This document shows positions 6,179-7,614 of a stretch of 7,614 nucleotides of DNA, piece after piece. The translations under genes and the position numbers were made by a program. The notes under the pieces are model-generated. The model was given only the letters and a program-made list of their open reading frames with translations, was not told where the DNA came from and searched no databases. Source of the DNA: Bacillota bacterium (GTDB taxonomy: Bacteria; Bacillota; Clostridia; Tissierellales; Sedimentibacteraceae); NCBI GenBank assembly GCA_023416855.1, contig JAEZGU010000188.1, forward strand, positions 1 to 7,614. Direction: 5' to 3'. Within the stretch, counting starts at the first letter, position 1. Each line of letters opens with the position of its first letter.

Positions 6179-6286
6179 TTACATAAAGAATGTTAGCATG
6201 CTCATAAAGGCTGTTAGTATCATACCACCAGCTAATATCAAACAAATAATTCTTTTCATAGTGTTTGCTCTTTTATATTTGTTCAT
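6179..6286 (-). CDS. 35-residue single-span membrane miniprotein
   Basis: A short ORF opens at an ATG (6286) with GGAGG six bases upstream, an excellent ribosome binding site. It encodes a basic head (MNKYKRANTMKR), one hydrophobic span (residues 13-35: IICLILAGG, MILTAF, MLTFFM) and no soluble tail, so it should sit in the membrane with the N-terminus in the cytoplasm. Its TAA stop overlaps the ribosome binding site of the redox-family gene, 9 nt before that ATG, which argues for a real, coupled gene. In length and topology it recalls membrane miniproteins of Firmicutes such as Prli42, but I see no sequence match good enough to name it. An internal ATG at residue 10 is a possible alternative start without its own strong ribosome site. 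Confidence 0.72.
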   Translation of the reverse strand: MNKYKRANTMKRIICLILAGGMILTAFMSMLTFFM

Positions 6287-6319
6287 AGTCTTCCTCCATT
6301 ATTATAATAATATTATTTT

Positions 6320-6350
6320 ATCATATAAATTATTAATTTAATAGCTTGAA
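6320..6350 (-). promoter_or_regulatory. Candidate promoter of the miniprotein-redox-helicase operon
   Basis: TTCAAG (6350-6345) could be a -35 box with TATATG (6327-6322, 17-nt spacing) or the overlapping TATGAT (6325-6320, 19-nt spacing) as -10. Transcription would start near 6313, about 27 nt before the miniprotein ATG. The region is almost all A and T, so the exact boxes are uncertain. It lies back to back with the plus-strand promoter at 6425-6452. Confidence 0.35.
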
Positions 6351-6424
6351 CTTTTCTTAAATTTTATATTTTTATCATAGGAAAGTATCTTCGTGGTTAA
6401 AAGAAATGTATCCAATAAATTTAA

Positions 6425-6452
6425 TTGTTTTTTAATAATAATAGTATATAAT
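6425..6452 (+). promoter_or_regulatory. Sigma-A promoter of the C92-type hydrolase gene
   Basis: TTGTTT (6425-6430) and a perfect TATAAT (6447-6452) are 16 nt apart. Transcription would begin near 6459, about 24 nt before the ATG at 6483. GAGGTG (6473-6478) is the ribosome binding site. It lies inside the weak 90-nt upstream extension of the reading frame, which supports the later start. Confidence 0.65.
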
Positions 6453-6482
6453 TTAAATAGAAACCCACACAAGAGGTGTTTT

Positions 6483-7358
6483 ATGACAAATAAAAAAATT
6501 AAGAATATTAAATATAAAAAAATTTTAGTTATATCATTGATATTATTAACTATTTATACTTTGGTATCAATAATGGAAATGATAATTGAACCTATGGGTT
6601 ACATTTACCCAGATTATGAAAAAACAGATTTATTACCTATTTTAAATAAAACTGAATTATCCGAGGATGATTATAAAGAAATATTCTATCAAACAGGATT
6701 AGGAAAAACTGCAGTTGATGAAATATTAAAGAATAAAGATTCAGGTAATAATATGATAATTAAATACCAAGATAACTTTTTCAGGAAGAACAATATTATA
6801 TGCGAAGCCATAGGAATTATAACAAGTCAGGAATCTTTAGTAAATGAAGAGAATAAACCAATCTACGGCTTTGATTTAGCACCTATTAAAAATGGTTATG
6901 TACTTGTTACTAAAGCAACTCACTCTCTTGGATGGCGCCATGGCCATGCGGCAATAGTAACTAATGCAGATAATAACGAAACTTTAGAAGCAGTAATATT
7001 AGGAAGCAATACAATGCTGCAAAACATAAATAAATGGCGAGTTTATCCATCCTTTATGATGCTTAAACTAAAAGACACTTCACAGGAAACATTAAATGAA
7101 ATAGCAAAATTTGCAAAAGATAATCTGAACGATTTGCCTTATGGTTTAACAATCGGTTTAACAAGTAAAAAGAATCCTGATCCTGAGGCAATAAAAAGTA
7201 CACAATGTTCGCATTTAGTATGGTATCCCTTTATGCAAAACGGATATAATGTTGACTCAGATGGATCTTGGTTAGTAACACCAAAGGATATCGCCAAAAG
7301 TGACTTATTTGAAGTAGTGCAAGTTTTTGGAGTTGATCCTCGTAGTATATGGCCTTAA
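6483..7358 (+). CDS. Membrane-anchored permuted papain-like cysteine hydrolase (YiiX/YaeF, C92 type)
   Basis: A 291-residue protein. Residues 14-36 are a transmembrane anchor preceded by many lysines, so the rest should lie outside the membrane. Residues 130-291 match the permuted NlpC/P60-like (YiiX/YaeF) amidase fold, in which histidine precedes cysteine. GWRHGHAAIV carries H153 and H155 (H155 the likely catalytic one), and QCSHLVWYPF carries C242. DSDGSWLVTPKDIA and LFEVVQVFGVDP are family-like C-terminal signatures. Members are proposed to act on amide or ester bonds in peptidoglycan or lipids; the substrate here is unknown. The ATG at 6483 has GAGGTG four bases upstream and yields a normal anchor. 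A GTG at 6393 would add 30 residues, lacks a good ribosome site and would place the promoter inside the gene. The gene is divergent from the miniprotein operon and convergent with the MATE gene. Confidence 0.85.
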   Translation: MTNKKIKNIKYKKILVISLILLTIYTLVSIMEMIIEPMGYIYPDYEKTDLLPILNKTELSEDDYKEIFYQTGLGKTAVDEILKNKDSGNNMIIKYQDNFFRKNNIICEAIGIITSQESLVNEENKPIYGFDLAPIKNGYVLVTKATHSLGWRHGHAAIVTNADNNETLEAVILGSNTMLQNINKWRVYPSFMMLKLKDTSQETLNEIAKFAKDNLNDLPYGLTIGLTSKKNPDPEAIKSTQCSHLVWYPFMQNGYNVDSDGSWLVTPKDIAKSDLFEVVQVFGVDPRSIWP

Positions 7359-7614
7359 GAAACAAATCTTGATAGTATTCCTGAAACCAAATCATGATAA
7401 TAGAACTTTATAAATATAACTACGGATAAAATTAAACATATAATTTCAGTAACAAATGATGTCATCCAAATACCGTTTGATCCAAATAAGGTAGTCATAG
7501 CATATAATGATGCAGTAATAATTAGCATCCCTCTACCTACAGAAATTATCATCGAATATAATGGTTTTTCTATTGCGGTATAAAAGCCTATAAAAACATA
7601 ATTAAAACCCATCA
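7355..7614 (-). CDS. MATE-family efflux transporter, C-terminal fragment (runs off the window)
   Basis: The final 85 or so residues of a membrane protein with a MATE (multidrug and toxic compound extrusion) C-terminal signature: GFNYVFIGFYTAIEKPLYSM, then ISVGRGMLI, then LFGSNGIWMTSFVTEIICL. Two to three hydrophobic spans correspond to the last helices of the usual 12. MATE proteins export drugs or metabolites using a sodium or proton gradient; the substrate is not readable here. A Met codon lies at 7612, but family length (about 440-460 residues) shows it is internal, so the gene starts beyond the window. It ends in a short basic tail (SRFVS). Its stop codon overlaps that of the convergent C92-type gene. 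Confidence 0.85.
   Translation of the reverse strand, partial: MGFNYVFIGFYTAIEKPLYSMIISVGRGMLIITASLYAMTTLFGSNGIWMTSFVTEIICLILSVVIFIKFYYHDLVSGILSRFVS

Noticed and set aside
3872..6286. Anti-phage defence island built on the helicase
   Set aside because: No nuclease, methylase, reverse transcriptase, CRISPR repeat or other defence gene lies nearby. A UvrD-like helicase with a redox-family partner is not enough to support the claim.
6301..6306. Perfect TATAAT on the minus strand before the miniprotein
   Set aside because: As a -10 box it would start transcription inside the ribosome binding site (6297-6293), leaving no usable leader. Such hexamers are expected by chance in this nearly pure A/T stretch.
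6393..6482. GTG-started N-terminal extension of the C92-type protein
   Set aside because: It has no good ribosome site, spans the promoter at 6425-6452 and would disturb the anchor topology. The ATG at 6483 has GAGGTG in place.
7612..7614. Met codon at 7612 as a true start of a small membrane protein
   Set aside because: The sequence matches the end of MATE transporters, so the frame is the tail of a longer gene cut by the window edge.

Overview
The window is AT-rich, with strong AGGAGG-type ribosome binding sites, sigma-A-like promoters, and protein families typical of anaerobic Firmicutes: a GGDEF/HD-GYP protein, a SARP-like BTAD regulator, a C_GCAxxG_C_C redox protein, a permuted papain-like (C92/YiiX) protein and a MATE transporter. 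A clostridial chromosome is the best guess. The species cannot be named from sequence alone. Seven of the eight genes are on the minus strand, and both window edges cut through a gene.

Read along the minus strand (right to left), the layout is as follows. (1) The C-terminal end of a MATE transporter (7614-7355) converges on, and shares its stop-codon bases with, a plus-strand membrane-anchored C92-type cysteine hydrolase (6483-7358). (2) A compact operon follows from the divergent promoter region: a 35-residue membrane miniprotein (6286-6179), a five-cysteine redox-family protein (6169-5744) and a UvrD/PcrA-like helicase (5740-3872). (3) A BTAD regulator with a degenerate GGDEF-like C-terminus (3768-2581) has its own promoter and a rho-independent terminator. 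(4) A PAS-GGDEF-HD-GYP protein (2398-959) keeps both cyclase and phosphodiesterase motifs. (5) A strong promoter starts just after that gene and drives a class I cyclic-di-GMP riboswitch (GEMM-I, 910-832). Its terminator (840-811) shares bases with the aptamer's closing stem. After about 180 nt of leader comes a secreted surface protein (628 to beyond position 1).

The most interesting unit is 1-2413: an enzyme able in principle to make and degrade c-di-GMP lies directly upstream of a c-di-GMP riboswitch that controls an adhesin-like secreted protein. The overlap between aptamer and terminator predicts an ON switch, with high c-di-GMP allowing surface-protein expression. The neighbouring BTAD regulator with a GGDEF-like remnant may belong to the same circuit, but that is inference. 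No CRISPR array, tRNA, rRNA, insertion sequence or phage gene is visible.
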